Positions 24,788 to 34,289 are shown, numbered from the stretch's first letter. The stretch: DNA of 64,000 nucleotides from Pseudomonas alloputida (GCF_021283545.2 NZ_CP128540.1:3445501-3509500); one strand, 5' to 3'. Numbers and translations: made by a program. Notes: a model not told the origin generated them from the letters alone.

Positions 24788-25981
24788 ATGACCGCGCAAC
24801 AACCAGCCCCCGCCAGTCACACGCTGCACATCACCCTGCAGATCCTGTCGATCGTTTTCTATACCTTCATTGCCTTCCTCTGCATCGGCCTGCCGATTGC
24901 GGTGCTGCCCAGCTATGTGCACGACCAGCTCGGCTTTGGCGCAGTGATCGCCGGTGTAACCATTGGCCTGCAGTACCTGGCCACGCTGCTGAGCCGCCCG
25001 TTTGCAGGCAGGGTGGCGGACACCTTGGGAGGGAAACAGGCCATCCGCTTTGGCTTGCTGGGGATTGCCGGTTGCGGGGTGTTGACGTTGCTGTCAGCCT
25101 GGACCCTCACCTTACCGCTGCTGAGCCTGGCACTGCTGCTCGGTGGACGTTTGCTGCTGGGCATCGCCCAAGGGCTGATCGGCGTGGCCACCTTGAGCTG
25201 GGGCATCAGCCAGGTCGGCCCCGAGCACACTGCCAGGGTCATCTCGTGGAACGGTATCGCCTCCTATGGCGCGATCGCCATCGGTGCGCCAGTTGGCGTT
25301 CTGGCCGTGGACGGGCTGGACTTCAGCGTGCTGGGGCCGGCTTTGCTGGTGCTGGCAACCCTTGCCCTGCTGGTGCTTCGCAAGCGCCCCGACGTGGTCG
25401 TGGTACGCGGCGAGCGCCTGCCCTTCTGGTCGGCGTTCGGCCGGGTTGCCCCGTGTGGCCTGGGTTTGACCCTGGCCTCGATCGGCTACGGCACCTTGAC
25501 CACCTTCGTCACCCTGTATTACCTCGAGCGCGGCTGGGCCGGCGCGGCCTGGTGCCTGAGTGCGTTTGGTGTGTGCTTCATCATTTCGCGGCTGCTGTTC
25601 GTCAACGCGGTCAACCGCTTTGGTGGGTACAACGTGGCGGTCGCCTGCATGGCCACCGAAGTGCTCGGCCTGAGCCTTCTGTGGCTGGCGCCCTCGCCGC
25701 CCTGGGCGCTGGTTGGCGCCGGGCTGACCGGTTTCGGGCTGTCGCTGGTTTACCCGGCATTGGGCGTGGAAGCGATCAAGCAAGTCCCCAGCAGCAGCCG
25801 CGGCGCAGGGCTGGGTGCCTATGCTGTGTTCTTCGACATGGCCTTGGCCATTGCCGGCCCGGTGATGGGCGCCGTGGCGGTACACCTGGGGTATGCCTCG
25901 ATCTTCTGCGTGGCTGCCCTGCTCGCCTTGGCCGGGGTCGGCCTAACGTTGTGGCTGGCGCGGCGCGCCCGTCGCAGCTGA
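24788..25981 (+). CDS. MFS transporter, YhhS-like
   Basis: A 397-residue inner-membrane carrier with about 12 predicted helices. The loop-2/3 motif reads SRPFAGRVADTLGGKQA and the loop 8/9 region ISRLLFVNAVNRFGG, as in the YhhS/YfcJ group of the major facilitator superfamily. Members of the group are thought to export arabinose-like sugars or toxic compounds, but substrates are poorly known. Its 3' end overlaps the convergent hydrolase gene by 39 bases. Confidence 0.85.
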   Translation: MTAQQPAPASHTLHITLQILSIVFYTFIAFLCIGLPIAVLPSYVHDQLGFGAVIAGVTIGLQYLATLLSRPFAGRVADTLGGKQAIRFGLLGIAGCGVLTLLSAWTLTLPLLSLALLLGGRLLLGIAQGLIGVATLSWGISQVGPEHTARVISWNGIASYGAIAIGAPVGVLAVDGLDFSVLGPALLVLATLALLVLRKRPDVVVVRGERLPFWSAFGRVAPCGLGLTLASIGYGTLTTFVTLYYLERGWAGAAWCLSAFGVCFIISRLLFVNAVNRFGGYNVAVACMATEVLGLSLLWLAPSPPWALVGAGLTGFGLSLVYPALGVEAIKQVPSSSRGAGLGAYAVFFDMALAIAGPVMGAVAVHLGYASIFCVAALLALAGVGLTLWLARRARRS

Positions 25982-26989
25982 ACGCTCAGCCGGCGCTGGC
26001 GACCCCAGCGCCTGGCTGAAGAACGCTGCCGTTTCTCGCTGCAGCGAATGATGGATATACCGGCGGTCGACGCCGTCGGCGTCCTTGCACAGCGCCGGCA
26101 TTCGCGCGTACTGCTCGGCATCGCAGTGGGCCATGAATACGAAATGCCCGGCACCGGCCAACAGGCGGTAGTCCGGTGTGACCGGCAGTTTGCGGGCCAG
26201 GGCCTCGGCATTACGGTCTACGGCCACAAGCTGATCGCTGTCGCCACTGTAGATCAGTGCGGGTACCTGCACCCCGGCCAGCGCATGGCGCCCGAACAAC
26301 AGGCTCAGCGGCGCCATCAACATGACCGCCCCCACTCGCGGGTCGGTCTCGGGCGCCAGTTCGCTGCGGTCGGCAATCAGTATGCCGTGGGTCTTGCAGG
26401 CGTCTGCGTCATGCGGACGCTCCAGGCAGTACTGACGCAGACGCTCCAGGTCGGGGCGTGCGCCAGACAGGATCAACGCGGTTTCTCCGCCGGCCGAGTA
26501 GCCGATCACACCCACCTTGCCGTCATTCAGATAAGGCCCGACCACTGCATCATCACGCGCTGCGGTGATCGCCGCGCTGACTTGCAACGGCCGTCCATAA
26601 AGATTGCTCAGGGTGCCAAGGCGACTGTGGTCGCGCACGTTGTCCCCCGGGTGCACCACCGCCACCACCACGAACCCTTGCCGCGCCAGCGACGTGGCCA
26701 GGTAATGCAAGGCCAGTGGGCTGCCCGTATTGCCGTGAGACAGTACCAGCAACGGGAATCGCCCCATGGCGACGGGCGCCTCTTCGGCCACGTCGACGGG
26801 ATACCCGTCTATACGGCTGATACGGGTTTTGCCAACGGCCGGGTAGAACGCCAGGGCTTGCATCGGGCGGCTATCGACCGGGTCGGTCAAGGTCATAAGG
26901 TGCAGGCCGGCAACCCACGGCGCGGCCTCGGCGCGGGCCAACAGGCCGCCGAGCAGGACCAGCGCCAACACGCAGCGTGCAAGGGTCAT
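25943..26989 (-). CDS. Exported alpha/beta hydrolase (dienelactone hydrolase-like)
   Basis: A 348-residue protein with a signal peptide at 1-22 (LALVLLGGLLARAEA, likely cut after AEA). The alpha/beta hydrolase core shows the oxyanion segment FPLLVLSHGNTGS and the nucleophile elbow GYSAGGE; the acid lies near IYSGDSDQLV and the histidine in AGAGHFVFMAH. It probably hydrolyses esters or lipids in the periplasm. Its C-terminal 13 codons overlap the MFS transporter gene tail to tail. Confidence 0.83.
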   Translation of the reverse strand: MTLARCVLALVLLGGLLARAEAAPWVAGLHLMTLTDPVDSRPMQALAFYPAVGKTRISRIDGYPVDVAEEAPVAMGRFPLLVLSHGNTGSPLALHYLATSLARQGFVVVAVVHPGDNVRDHSRLGTLSNLYGRPLQVSAAITAARDDAVVGPYLNDGKVGVIGYSAGGETALILSGARPDLERLRQYCLERPHDADACKTHGILIADRSELAPETDPRVGAVMLMAPLSLLFGRHALAGVQVPALIYSGDSDQLVAVDRNAEALARKLPVTPDYRLLAGAGHFVFMAHCDAEQYARMPALCKDADGVDRRYIHHSLQRETAAFFSQALGSPAPAERSAATGAPRQPQR

Positions 26990-27190
26990 CGGCCAGCGGT
27001 TCCTTGCAGGACGAAGGGATAACCCAGCATAAAACCGGCCGGCGTTGTGCCGGATGAAAACTGGATGAAACCGCCGTCATGCAAGCTGCGCCTGCACCCT
27101 GTGCATTTGCGCATTGCGTCGAACCCGTGGCATAGATGCAGGTCAAGGTTTTCACGTGACCGTTTTCGCGCCTTTGAAGGAGATTCATGC

Positions 27191-28033
27191 ATGAGCAAGC
27201 CTGCCTACGTGCCACCCAAAGTCTGGCGCAACGACGCAGCCTCCGGCGGCCAGTTCGCCAGCATCAACCGCCCGGTAGCCGGCCCGACTCACGACAAGGA
27301 CCTGCCGCTGGGCAAGCACCCGCTGCAGCTGTATTCCCTGGCCACGCCCAATGGCGTCAAGGTCACCATTGCCCTTGAAGAGCTGCTTGCCCTCGGCCAC
27401 GCCGGTGCCGAATACGATGCCTGGCTGATCCGCATCGGCGAGGGTGATCAGTTTTCCAGTGGCTTCGTCCAGGTCAACCCCAACTCGAAGATCCCTGCCC
27501 TGCTCGACCGCAGCGTGGAGCCGCCGGTGCGGGTGTTCGAGTCAGGCTCGATCCTGCTGTACCTGGCAGAGAAGTTCGGTGCTTTGCTGCCAAAATCGCC
27601 GGCTGCGCGCACCGAATGCCTGAACTGGTTGTTCTGGCAGATGGGGGCGGCGCCTTACCTGGGCGGTGGTTTTGGCCACTTCTACGTGTATGCACCGGAA
27701 AAGTTCGAGTACGCCATCAACCGCTTCACCATGGAGGCCAAGCGTCAACTGGACGTACTTGATCGCCGCTTGGCCGAAAGCCGTTATCTGAGCGGCGAGG
27801 AATACAGTATCGCTGATATTGCCGTGTGGCCGTGGTATGGCCAGCTGGTGCGCGGCAACCTGTATGACGCCGCGCAGTTCCTGGCGGTTGACGAGTACCC
27901 GAACGTACAGCGCTGGGCCGAGGACATCGCCCTGCGCCCTGCTGTGCAGCGCGGTACACGCGTGAACCGTACCTGGGGAGATGAACACAGCCAGGTGCCG
28001 GAGCGCCATAGCGCCGCAGACCTGGAAGGTTGA
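27191..28033 (+). CDS. yghU: Glutathione-dependent disulfide-bond oxidoreductase (YghU)
   Basis: A 280-residue Nu-class glutathione transferase homologue. It has the extended N terminus YVPPKVWRNDAASGGQFASI and the GST N-domain LQLYSLATPNGVKVTIALEE, where the TPNG region replaces the usual catalytic Tyr/Ser. YghU enzymes bind two glutathione molecules and act on disulfides and hydroperoxides. The ATG at 27191 follows AAGGAGATTC; the earlier part of the frame lacks homology. Confidence 0.92.
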   Translation: MSKPAYVPPKVWRNDAASGGQFASINRPVAGPTHDKDLPLGKHPLQLYSLATPNGVKVTIALEELLALGHAGAEYDAWLIRIGEGDQFSSGFVQVNPNSKIPALLDRSVEPPVRVFESGSILLYLAEKFGALLPKSPAARTECLNWLFWQMGAAPYLGGGFGHFYVYAPEKFEYAINRFTMEAKRQLDVLDRRLAESRYLSGEEYSIADIAVWPWYGQLVRGNLYDAAQFLAVDEYPNVQRWAEDIALRPAVQRGTRVNRTWGDEHSQVPERHSAADLEG

Positions 28034-28043
28034 CGCAAACCGT

Positions 28044-28083
28044 GTGGGAGCGGCCCTTGGGTGACTGAAAGGCCGCCCCCACA
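28044..28083. terminator. REP-like hairpin after yghU
   Basis: TGTGGGAGCGGCC pairs with GGCCGCCCCCACA with one mismatch. It starts 11 bases after the yghU stop and resembles a degraded REP that may serve as a terminator. Confidence 0.6.
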
Positions 28084-28224
28084 ATGGGCTGTGCAATACC
28101 TGCGAATGCCCCCGACAATGCCCCCTTGCATAAAACCATTTGCCCCTGCGCAAACCTGCGTCCGCCAAGCCCTTCTTGTACACTCCTCGCATTAGCCCCC
28201 ACCTGCACATTTTTTGGTGAACGC

Positions 28225-29928
28225 ATGATCGAGGTAACCGAGGTTTCCATTGCCGAGCTGCGCGACGCGCTCGAGACGGGCCGCACAACGGCGGTCGAGC
28301 TGGTCAAGGCCTACCTGGCGCGCATCGACGCCTACGATGGCGCCGACACGGCCACTGCCCTTAACGCCGTAGTGGTGCGCAACCCGGAGGCGCTGAAAGA
28401 AGCCGAGGCCTCCGATGCCCGCCGCGCCAAGGGCCAGGTGCTTAGCCCGCTGGACGGCATCCCCTACACCGCCAAGGACAGCTACCTGGTCAAAGGCCTG
28501 ACTGCCGCCTCCGGCAGCCCTGCCTTCAAGGACCTGGTCGCCCAGCGCGACGCCTTCACCATCGAGCGCCTGCGCGCCGCTGGTGCCGTGTGCCTGGGCA
28601 AGACCAACATGCCGCCCATGGCTAACGGTGGCATGCAGCGCGGCGTCTATGGCCGCGCCGAAAGCCCGTACAACGCCGACTACCTGACCGCGCCCTTCGC
28701 CTCGGGCTCGTCCAACGGTGCCGGTACCGCCACCGCCGCCAGCTTCAGCGCCTTTGGCCTGGCCGAAGAAACCTGGTCCAGCGGCCGTGGCCCGGCGTCC
28801 AACAACGGCCTGTGCGCCTACACCCCGTCGCGCGGGGTGATTTCGGTGCGTGGCAACTGGCCGCTAACGCCGACCATGGACGTGGTGGTGCCCTATGCCC
28901 GCACCATGGCCGACCTCCTTGAAATCCTCGACGTGGTGGTAGCCGATGACGCCGACAAGCGCGGCGACCTGTGGCGCCTGCAGCCGTGGGTGCCGATCCC
29001 CGCTGCCTCGACGGTACGCCCAGCGTCGTACCTTGAACTGGCGGTAGATGCCAGCGCGCTCAAGGGCAAGCGCTTTGGCGTCCCACGCATGTATATAAAT
29101 GCCGATCCCGAAGCGGGCACCGCCGAGAAGCCAGGCATCGGCGGGCCGACCGGCCAACGCATCAACACCCGCGCCACGGTGATCGACCTGTGGCAACAAG
29201 CACGCCAGGCCCTGGAAGCGGCGGGTGCCGAAGTACTGGAAGTGGACTTCCCGCTGGTGTCCAACTGCGAAGGCGACCGCCCAGGTGCGCCGACCGTGTA
29301 CAACCGTGGCATCGTCAGCAAGGCATTCCTGCATGACGAACTGTGGGAACTGTCGGGCTGGGCCTTTGACGACTTCCTGCGCGCCAACGATGACCCCAAG
29401 CTTAATCGCCTGGCCGATGTCGACGGGCTGAAGATCTTCCCCCACGACCCGGGCACCCTGCCCAACCGTGAAGACGACCTGGCTGCCGGCATGGACGAGT
29501 ACGTCAACATGGCCAAACGTGGCCTGAAGACCTGGGACCAGATCGAGACCCTGCCCGACGGCCTGCGCGGCCTGGAGCAGACCCGCAAGCTGGACCTGGA
29601 AGACTGGATGGACAAGCTGGGCCTGGACGCGGTGCTGTTCCCCACCGTAGCCGACGTTGGCCCGGCCGATGCCGATATCAACCCGGTATCGGCGGACATC
29701 GCCTGGAGCAACGGTGTCTGGGTAGCCAACGGCAACCTGGCAATCCGTCACCTGGGCGTGCCGACCGTGACCGTGCCGATGGGCGTGATGGCCGATATCG
29801 GTATGCCGGTGGGGCTGACCTTTGCCGGGAAGGCCTATAGCGACAACGCGCTGCTGAGTTTTGCTGCCGCGTTCGAGGCCACCGGCTCGCGCCGGATGGT
29901 TCCGCCGCGCACGCCGGCGCTCGGCTGA
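28225..29928 (+). CDS. Amidase signature family protein
   Basis: A 567-residue amidase. The Ser-cisSer-Lys triad region is present: the lysine in LDGIPYTAKDSYLVKGL and the serines in the FASGSSNGAGTA loop, with the downstream WSSGRGPASNNGLCAYTPS block. Such enzymes hydrolyse amides to carboxylate and ammonia. The PYTAKDS and GSSNGAG variants and the extra length suggest a subfamily apart from GatA. ATG at 28225 is chosen because homology begins at IEVTEVSIAELRDAL. The downstream regulator and dehydratase genes hint at amino acid or amide catabolism. Confidence 0.87.
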   Translation: MIEVTEVSIAELRDALETGRTTAVELVKAYLARIDAYDGADTATALNAVVVRNPEALKEAEASDARRAKGQVLSPLDGIPYTAKDSYLVKGLTAASGSPAFKDLVAQRDAFTIERLRAAGAVCLGKTNMPPMANGGMQRGVYGRAESPYNADYLTAPFASGSSNGAGTATAASFSAFGLAEETWSSGRGPASNNGLCAYTPSRGVISVRGNWPLTPTMDVVVPYARTMADLLEILDVVVADDADKRGDLWRLQPWVPIPAASTVRPASYLELAVDASALKGKRFGVPRMYINADPEAGTAEKPGIGGPTGQRINTRATVIDLWQQARQALEAAGAEVLEVDFPLVSNCEGDRPGAPTVYNRGIVSKAFLHDELWELSGWAFDDFLRANDDPKLNRLADVDGLKIFPHDPGTLPNREDDLAAGMDEYVNMAKRGLKTWDQIETLPDGLRGLEQTRKLDLEDWMDKLGLDAVLFPTVADVGPADADINPVSADIAWSNGVWVANGNLAIRHLGVPTVTVPMGVMADIGMPVGLTFAGKAYSDNALLSFAAAFEATGSRRMVPPRTPALG

Positions 29929-30010
29929 GTCTTACAGGGCCCGCGAAAGCAGATCGCGAATTTCAACTATATGTGTAAAAATGCACAAACAGTTGATTTT
30001 GCGGTCTGCC

Positions 30011-30685
30011 ATGCCTATCCCCCCCAGCGAAGAACGCCAACTCACCCTCACCGTGCTCAAGGCCGCGATCCAGGCACTGGGCAGCGTTGCCGCACGCAAC
30101 ATGGAAATACTCCTGCACGACCTTGACCACCCCGAACACTCGGTGGTGGCGATCGTCAACGGGCATCTTTCCGGCCGCAGCGTGGGCAGCCCGATCCTTG
30201 CCGCACCGGAGCAGGACCAGGGTTTCAAGGCACTGATGCAGGCCTCGGCCGACCAGCACGGCCGTGAGCCGGTGGTGCTGCCCGATTACCCCACTACGCT
30301 CAAAGGCCGCACGCTACGAAGTGCCACGGCAATCTTCCGTGACAGCAGCGGCCACCCGTTCGCCAGCCTGTGCGTCAACACCGACGTCACCGGCCTGGAT
30401 GCTGCCATGAACTTTCTCCAGCAGCTGCAGCCGCTGGGGGCCATACCTGCGGTCAACGAACCTGCCGACATGGAGCTGCTGATGAGCGAGATCATCCAGG
30501 CCGCCCTGCAGCGCAGCGGCCAGGGGCGGATGAACAAACAGGCCAAGGTCGAGGCCGTGCGCGTCATGCAGGAGCGCGGCCTGTTCATCGTCAAGGGCGG
30601 CGTCGAGAAGGCTGCCAGCGCCCTCGGCGTGACGCGCTACACCATTTACAACTACCTCGAGCAACTACGCGGAGCCAGCCAATGA
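30011..30685 (+). CDS. YheO/DauR-like regulator (PAS-like plus helix-turn-helix)
   Basis: A 224-residue regulator. The N-terminal PAS-like YheO domain (ALGSVAARNMEILLHDLDHP, then SVVAIVNGHLSGRSVGSP) is followed by a C-terminal helix-turn-helix with VMQERGLFIVKGGVEKAASA and LGVTRYTIYNYLEQL. DauR of P. aeruginosa, which controls D-arginine use, has the same layout. It overlaps the dehydratase gene by four bases (ATGA), so the two are co-translated, and it likely controls the dehydratase, perhaps with the amidase upstream. Confidence 0.87.
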   Translation: MPIPPSEERQLTLTVLKAAIQALGSVAARNMEILLHDLDHPEHSVVAIVNGHLSGRSVGSPILAAPEQDQGFKALMQASADQHGREPVVLPDYPTTLKGRTLRSATAIFRDSSGHPFASLCVNTDVTGLDAAMNFLQQLQPLGAIPAVNEPADMELLMSEIIQAALQRSGQGRMNKQAKVEAVRVMQERGLFIVKGGVEKAASALGVTRYTIYNYLEQLRGASQ

Positions 30686-31599
30686 CCTTGCACATTCATA
30701 CCCCCCTGATCGAGTCGCGCCCGCTGTCGTTGGCGGCCGGTCGTAATATCTGGCTCAAGCTCGACGCCCTGCAACCCTGCGGTTCGTTCAAACTGCGCGG
30801 TGTAGGCCACGCCTGCGAGGTACACCACGCGCGTGGCGCCCGGCACTTTGTGTCCTCGTCAGGTGGCAATGCCGGTTTGGCAGTCGCCTATGCCGGACGC
30901 AAGCTGGGGGTGCCGGTGACCGTGGTGATACCCGAAACCACCACCGAACGGGCCAAGCAGTTGCTGCACCTGGAAGACGCCAAGGTGGTGGTGCAAGGCA
31001 GTTCCTGGCAAGAGGCCAACGCCCTGGCACAGACACTGGTAGGCCCGAACGATGCCTTCATCCACCCATTCGACGACCCACTGCTGTGGGCCGGGCATGC
31101 CAGCCTGGTGGATGAAGTGGCCGAGGCCGGCCTGAAGCCGGACGCGGTGGTGTTGTCAGTCGGCGGGGGCGGCTTGCTCAGTGGCGTGGTGGAGGGGCTC
31201 AAGCGCAATGGCTGGGGCGATGTGCCTGTGCTGGCGGTAGAAACCGAGGGCGCGGCGTCGCTGCATGCGGCCATGCAGGCTGGGCATTCGGTGGAGCTGG
31301 AGCGCATCGCCTCGGTGGCGACGTCGCTGGGGGCCAAGCGTGTGGCTGATCAGGCGCTGATGTGCGTGCAGCAGCATCCGGTGCACAGCCATCTGGTCAG
31401 CGATCGCGCAGCGCTGGAGGCCTGTGAGCGGTTCTTGCTGGACCACCGTGTGCTGGTCGAGCCCGCGTGCGGGGCGGCGTTGGCAGTGGCCTATGATGCC
31501 AAGGCTCTGGGCGCCTTGCGCAATGTCCTGGTGGTGGTCTGTGGTGGCGCTACCGCAACACTGGAGCAGATCCAGGCCTGGCTGCAGCAGGCAGACTGA
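30682..31599 (+). CDS. PLP-dependent L-serine/L-threonine dehydratase
   Basis: A 305-residue fold-type II PLP enzyme. The Schiff-base lysine is K37 in GSFKLRG, the substrate loop is SSSGGNAGLA, and the phosphate cradle is SVGGGGLLSG. The C-terminal VEPACGAALAVAY and VVVCGGATATLEQ resemble eukaryote-type serine dehydratases, which deaminate serine or threonine to pyruvate or 2-oxobutyrate. It lacks an ACT regulatory domain, so it is the catabolic type. It is translationally coupled to the YheO/DauR-like regulator. Confidence 0.88.
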   Translation: MTLHIHTPLIESRPLSLAAGRNIWLKLDALQPCGSFKLRGVGHACEVHHARGARHFVSSSGGNAGLAVAYAGRKLGVPVTVVIPETTTERAKQLLHLEDAKVVVQGSSWQEANALAQTLVGPNDAFIHPFDDPLLWAGHASLVDEVAEAGLKPDAVVLSVGGGGLLSGVVEGLKRNGWGDVPVLAVETEGAASLHAAMQAGHSVELERIASVATSLGAKRVADQALMCVQQHPVHSHLVSDRAALEACERFLLDHRVLVEPACGAALAVAYDAKALGALRNVLVVVCGGATATLEQIQAWLQQAD

Positions 31600-31784
31600 A
31601 GCTGCCATCTGTCGGGGGTGATTACGACAGTCACATGCACCTGATCTACTAGGCTCGCCGCAACCGAAAAAGCCCTCGCAATAGCGTCAACCCTGACGAA
31701 ATGCGTATCCCGCCCTTTCGGTCTGCGGCAAGTGAAGGCACAATGCGTGTCCTTTTTTTGGCCGGCCTGGCCGGGGGCCTTTAA

Positions 31785-32882
31785 ATGATCAAGACGCCGT
31801 ATTACCTCATCGATAAAACCAAGCTGCTCAGCAACATGGAGAAGATCGCCTACGTGCGCGAACACTCCGGTGCCAAGGCGCTGCTCGCCCTCAAGTGCTT
31901 CGCCACCTGGTCGGTGTTCGACCTGATGCAGCAGTACATGGACGGTACCACCTCGTCCTCCCTGTTCGAGCTCAAGCTCGGCCGCCAGAAGTTCGCCGGC
32001 GAAACCCATGCCTATAGCGTGGCCTGGGCCGACGACGAGGTCGAGGAGATGCTTGAGAACTGCGACAAGATCATCTTCAACTCGATCGGCCAGCTGCAAC
32101 GCTTTGCCGAACAGTCCGAAGGCAAGGTGCGTGGTCTGCGCGTCAACCCGCAGGTCAGCAGCTCCGACTACCTGCTGGCCGACCCGGCCCGCCCGTTCAG
32201 CCGCCTGGGCGAATGGGACCCGGCGAAGATCGAACAGGTGATCGAACAGATCTCCGGCTTCATGTTCCACAACAACTGCGAGAACGGTGACTTCGGCCTG
32301 TTCGACAAGATGCTCACGCACATCGAAGAGCGTTTCGGCCACCTGCTGCACAAGGTCGAGTGGGTCAGCCTTGGTGGCGGCATTCACTTCACCGGTGAAG
32401 ACTATGCAGTAGACGCCTTCTGCGCGCGCCTGAAGGCGTTCTCGGAAAAATACGGCGTGCAGGTTTACCTGGAGCCGGGCGAAGCCGCCATCACCAACAG
32501 CGCTTCGCTGGAAGTGACCGTGCTCGATACCCTGTACAACGGCAAGCACCTGGCCGTGGTCGACAGCTCGATCGAAGCGCACCTGCTCGACCTGCTGATC
32601 TACCGCCTCAACGCCAAGATGGCCCCCAATGACGGCGAGCATACCTACATGGTCTGCGGCAAGTCATGCCTGGCCGGTGACATCTTCGGCGAGTACCAAT
32701 TCGACCGTCCGCTGGCCATTGGCGATCGCCTGTCGTTCATCGACACGGCGGGTTACACCATGGTCAAGAAAAACTGGTTCAACGGGCTGAAGATGCCTTC
32801 CATCGTGGTCAAGCAGCTCGACGGCAGCGTCGAAGTCGTCCGCGAGTTCGGTTTCGAAGACTACGTTTCCAGCCTGTCGTAA
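31785..32882 (+). CDS. nspC: Carboxynorspermidine decarboxylase
   Basis: A 365-residue fold-type III PLP decarboxylase. The PLP lysine is K37 in LLALKCFATWSVFD, and the family blocks GTTSSSLFELKLG, VSLGGGIHFTGEDY and VYLEPGEAAI are present. It decarboxylates carboxynorspermidine or carboxyspermidine in the alternative route from aspartate semialdehyde and diamine to norspermidine/spermidine. The partner dehydrogenase follows 32 bp downstream. A G-rich ribosome site lies just before the ATG. Confidence 0.92.
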   Translation: MIKTPYYLIDKTKLLSNMEKIAYVREHSGAKALLALKCFATWSVFDLMQQYMDGTTSSSLFELKLGRQKFAGETHAYSVAWADDEVEEMLENCDKIIFNSIGQLQRFAEQSEGKVRGLRVNPQVSSSDYLLADPARPFSRLGEWDPAKIEQVIEQISGFMFHNNCENGDFGLFDKMLTHIEERFGHLLHKVEWVSLGGGIHFTGEDYAVDAFCARLKAFSEKYGVQVYLEPGEAAITNSASLEVTVLDTLYNGKHLAVVDSSIEAHLLDLLIYRLNAKMAPNDGEHTYMVCGKSCLAGDIFGEYQFDRPLAIGDRLSFIDTAGYTMVKKNWFNGLKMPSIVVKQLDGSVEVVREFGFEDYVSSLS

Positions 32883-32914
32883 GACCGGCTTTCAAGTAAG
32901 GAGCAAAGGGTAAA

Positions 32915-34159
32915 TTGAAGAAGAACGTTCTTATCATTGGTGCAGGAGGTGTCGCCAAGGTGGTGGCCCACAAGTGCGCGCAGCATAACGACGAACTGGG
33001 TCGTATCGCCATCGCGTCACGGAACATCTCCAAATGCCAGGCCATCATCGACAGCGTCAAGGCCAAGGGTAGCCTCAAGGTACCCGCCGACATCCAGGCC
33101 TTCTCGCTCAATGCCCTCGATGTCGAGGCAACCAAGGCGCTGATCCGCGAAACCGAATCGCAGATCGTGATCAATGTGGGTTCCGCCTTCCTCAACATGT
33201 CGGTGCTGCGTGCTTGCATCGATACGGGTGTCGCCTATCTGGACACCGCCATCCACGAAGAGCCGGGCAAGATCTGCGAGACCCCACCGTGGTACGGCAA
33301 CTACGAGTGGAAACACCTCGAAGAGTGCCAGGCAAAGAACATTACCGCCATTCTCGGCGTCGGTTTCGACCCGGGTGTGGTGAACAGCTACGCCAAGCTG
33401 GCGCAGCAGCAGTATTTCGACAGCATTGATTCGATCGATATTCTCGACGTCAATGCCGGTTCGCATGGCAAGTACTTTGCCACCAACTTCGACCCGGAAA
33501 TCAACTTCCGCGAGTTCACCGGACAAGTGTGGAGCTGGCAGAACAGCCAGTGGACCAGCAACACCATGTTCGAGGTCAAGCGTACCGACGACCTGCCAGT
33601 GGTAGGCTCGCAAAACCTGTACCTGACCGGCCACGATGAAGTTCACTCGATTTCGAAGAACCTCAACGTCCCGAACGTGCGCTTCTGGATGAGCTTCGGC
33701 GAGCACTACATCAACGTGTTCACTGTTCTGAAAAACCTGGGCCTGCTCAGCGAGCAACCGGTGAAAACCGCCGAAGGCCTGGAAGTGGTACCGCTGAAAG
33801 TGGTCAAGGCCGTACTGCCAGACCCGGCCTCGCTGGCCCCTGGCTACACCGGCAAGACCTGCATCGGCGACCTGGTCAAAGGCACCAAGGATGGCCAGCC
33901 GCGCGAAGTGTTCATCTACAACGTGGCCGACCACGAAGAAGCCTACGCCGAGACCGACAGCCAGGGCATTTCCTACACCGCCGGTGTACCGCCAGTGGCC
34001 GCTGCCCTGCTGGTCGCTCGTGGCGAGTGGGATGCCAAGCGCATGGTCAACGTCGAGGAGCTGCCAGCCGAGCCGTTCCTCAAGGCGCTGGACGTGATGG
34101 GCCTGCCGACCCGCGTCAAAGATGAAAAAGGCGATCGTCCCTGGGACGCTGAAGCCTAA
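32915..34159 (+). CDS. Carboxynorspermidine dehydrogenase (saccharopine dehydrogenase family)
   Basis: A 414-residue enzyme with an N-terminal Rossmann motif (VLIIGAGGVAKVVAHKC) and saccharopine-reductase-like central domain with AYLDTAIHEEPG and GVGFDPGVVNSYAKLA. Next to nspC this is the carboxynorspermidine (carboxyspermidine) dehydrogenase, which joins aspartate semialdehyde to a diamine with NADPH. The start is TTG at 32915, with AAGGAG and AAGGG stretches upstream; no ATG near the family N terminus exists. A terminator follows. Confidence 0.9.
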   Translation: MKKNVLIIGAGGVAKVVAHKCAQHNDELGRIAIASRNISKCQAIIDSVKAKGSLKVPADIQAFSLNALDVEATKALIRETESQIVINVGSAFLNMSVLRACIDTGVAYLDTAIHEEPGKICETPPWYGNYEWKHLEECQAKNITAILGVGFDPGVVNSYAKLAQQQYFDSIDSIDILDVNAGSHGKYFATNFDPEINFREFTGQVWSWQNSQWTSNTMFEVKRTDDLPVVGSQNLYLTGHDEVHSISKNLNVPNVRFWMSFGEHYINVFTVLKNLGLLSEQPVKTAEGLEVVPLKVVKAVLPDPASLAPGYTGKTCIGDLVKGTKDGQPREVFIYNVADHEEAYAETDSQGISYTAGVPPVAAALLVARGEWDAKRMVNVEELPAEPFLKALDVMGLPTRVKDEKGDRPWDAEA

Positions 34160-34167
34160 GCGACAAA

Positions 34168-34197
34168 CAGAAGGGGTGCCATGCAGGACCCCTTCTG
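34168..34197 (+). terminator. Terminator after the carboxynorspermidine operon
   Basis: CAGAAGGGGT pairs perfectly with ACCCCTTCTG around a ten-base loop, followed by CTTTCC. It begins nine bases after the dehydrogenase stop. Confidence 0.8.
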
Positions 34198-34241
34198 CTT
34201 TCCAGGTCCAGGATCGCCACAGCCCTGAAACAAGCACGTAA

Positions 34242-34274
34242 CCTGTGGGAACGGGCAAGCCCGCGAAGAGGCCG
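34242..34274. repeat. Single P. putida-type REP element
   Basis: CCTGTGGGAACGGGCAAGCC followed by CGCGAAGAGGCCGG matches the REP at 24576 in reverse orientation with one change. It lies between two convergent genes. Confidence 0.88.
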
Positions 34275-34289
34275 GCGCAAGATCACGCT

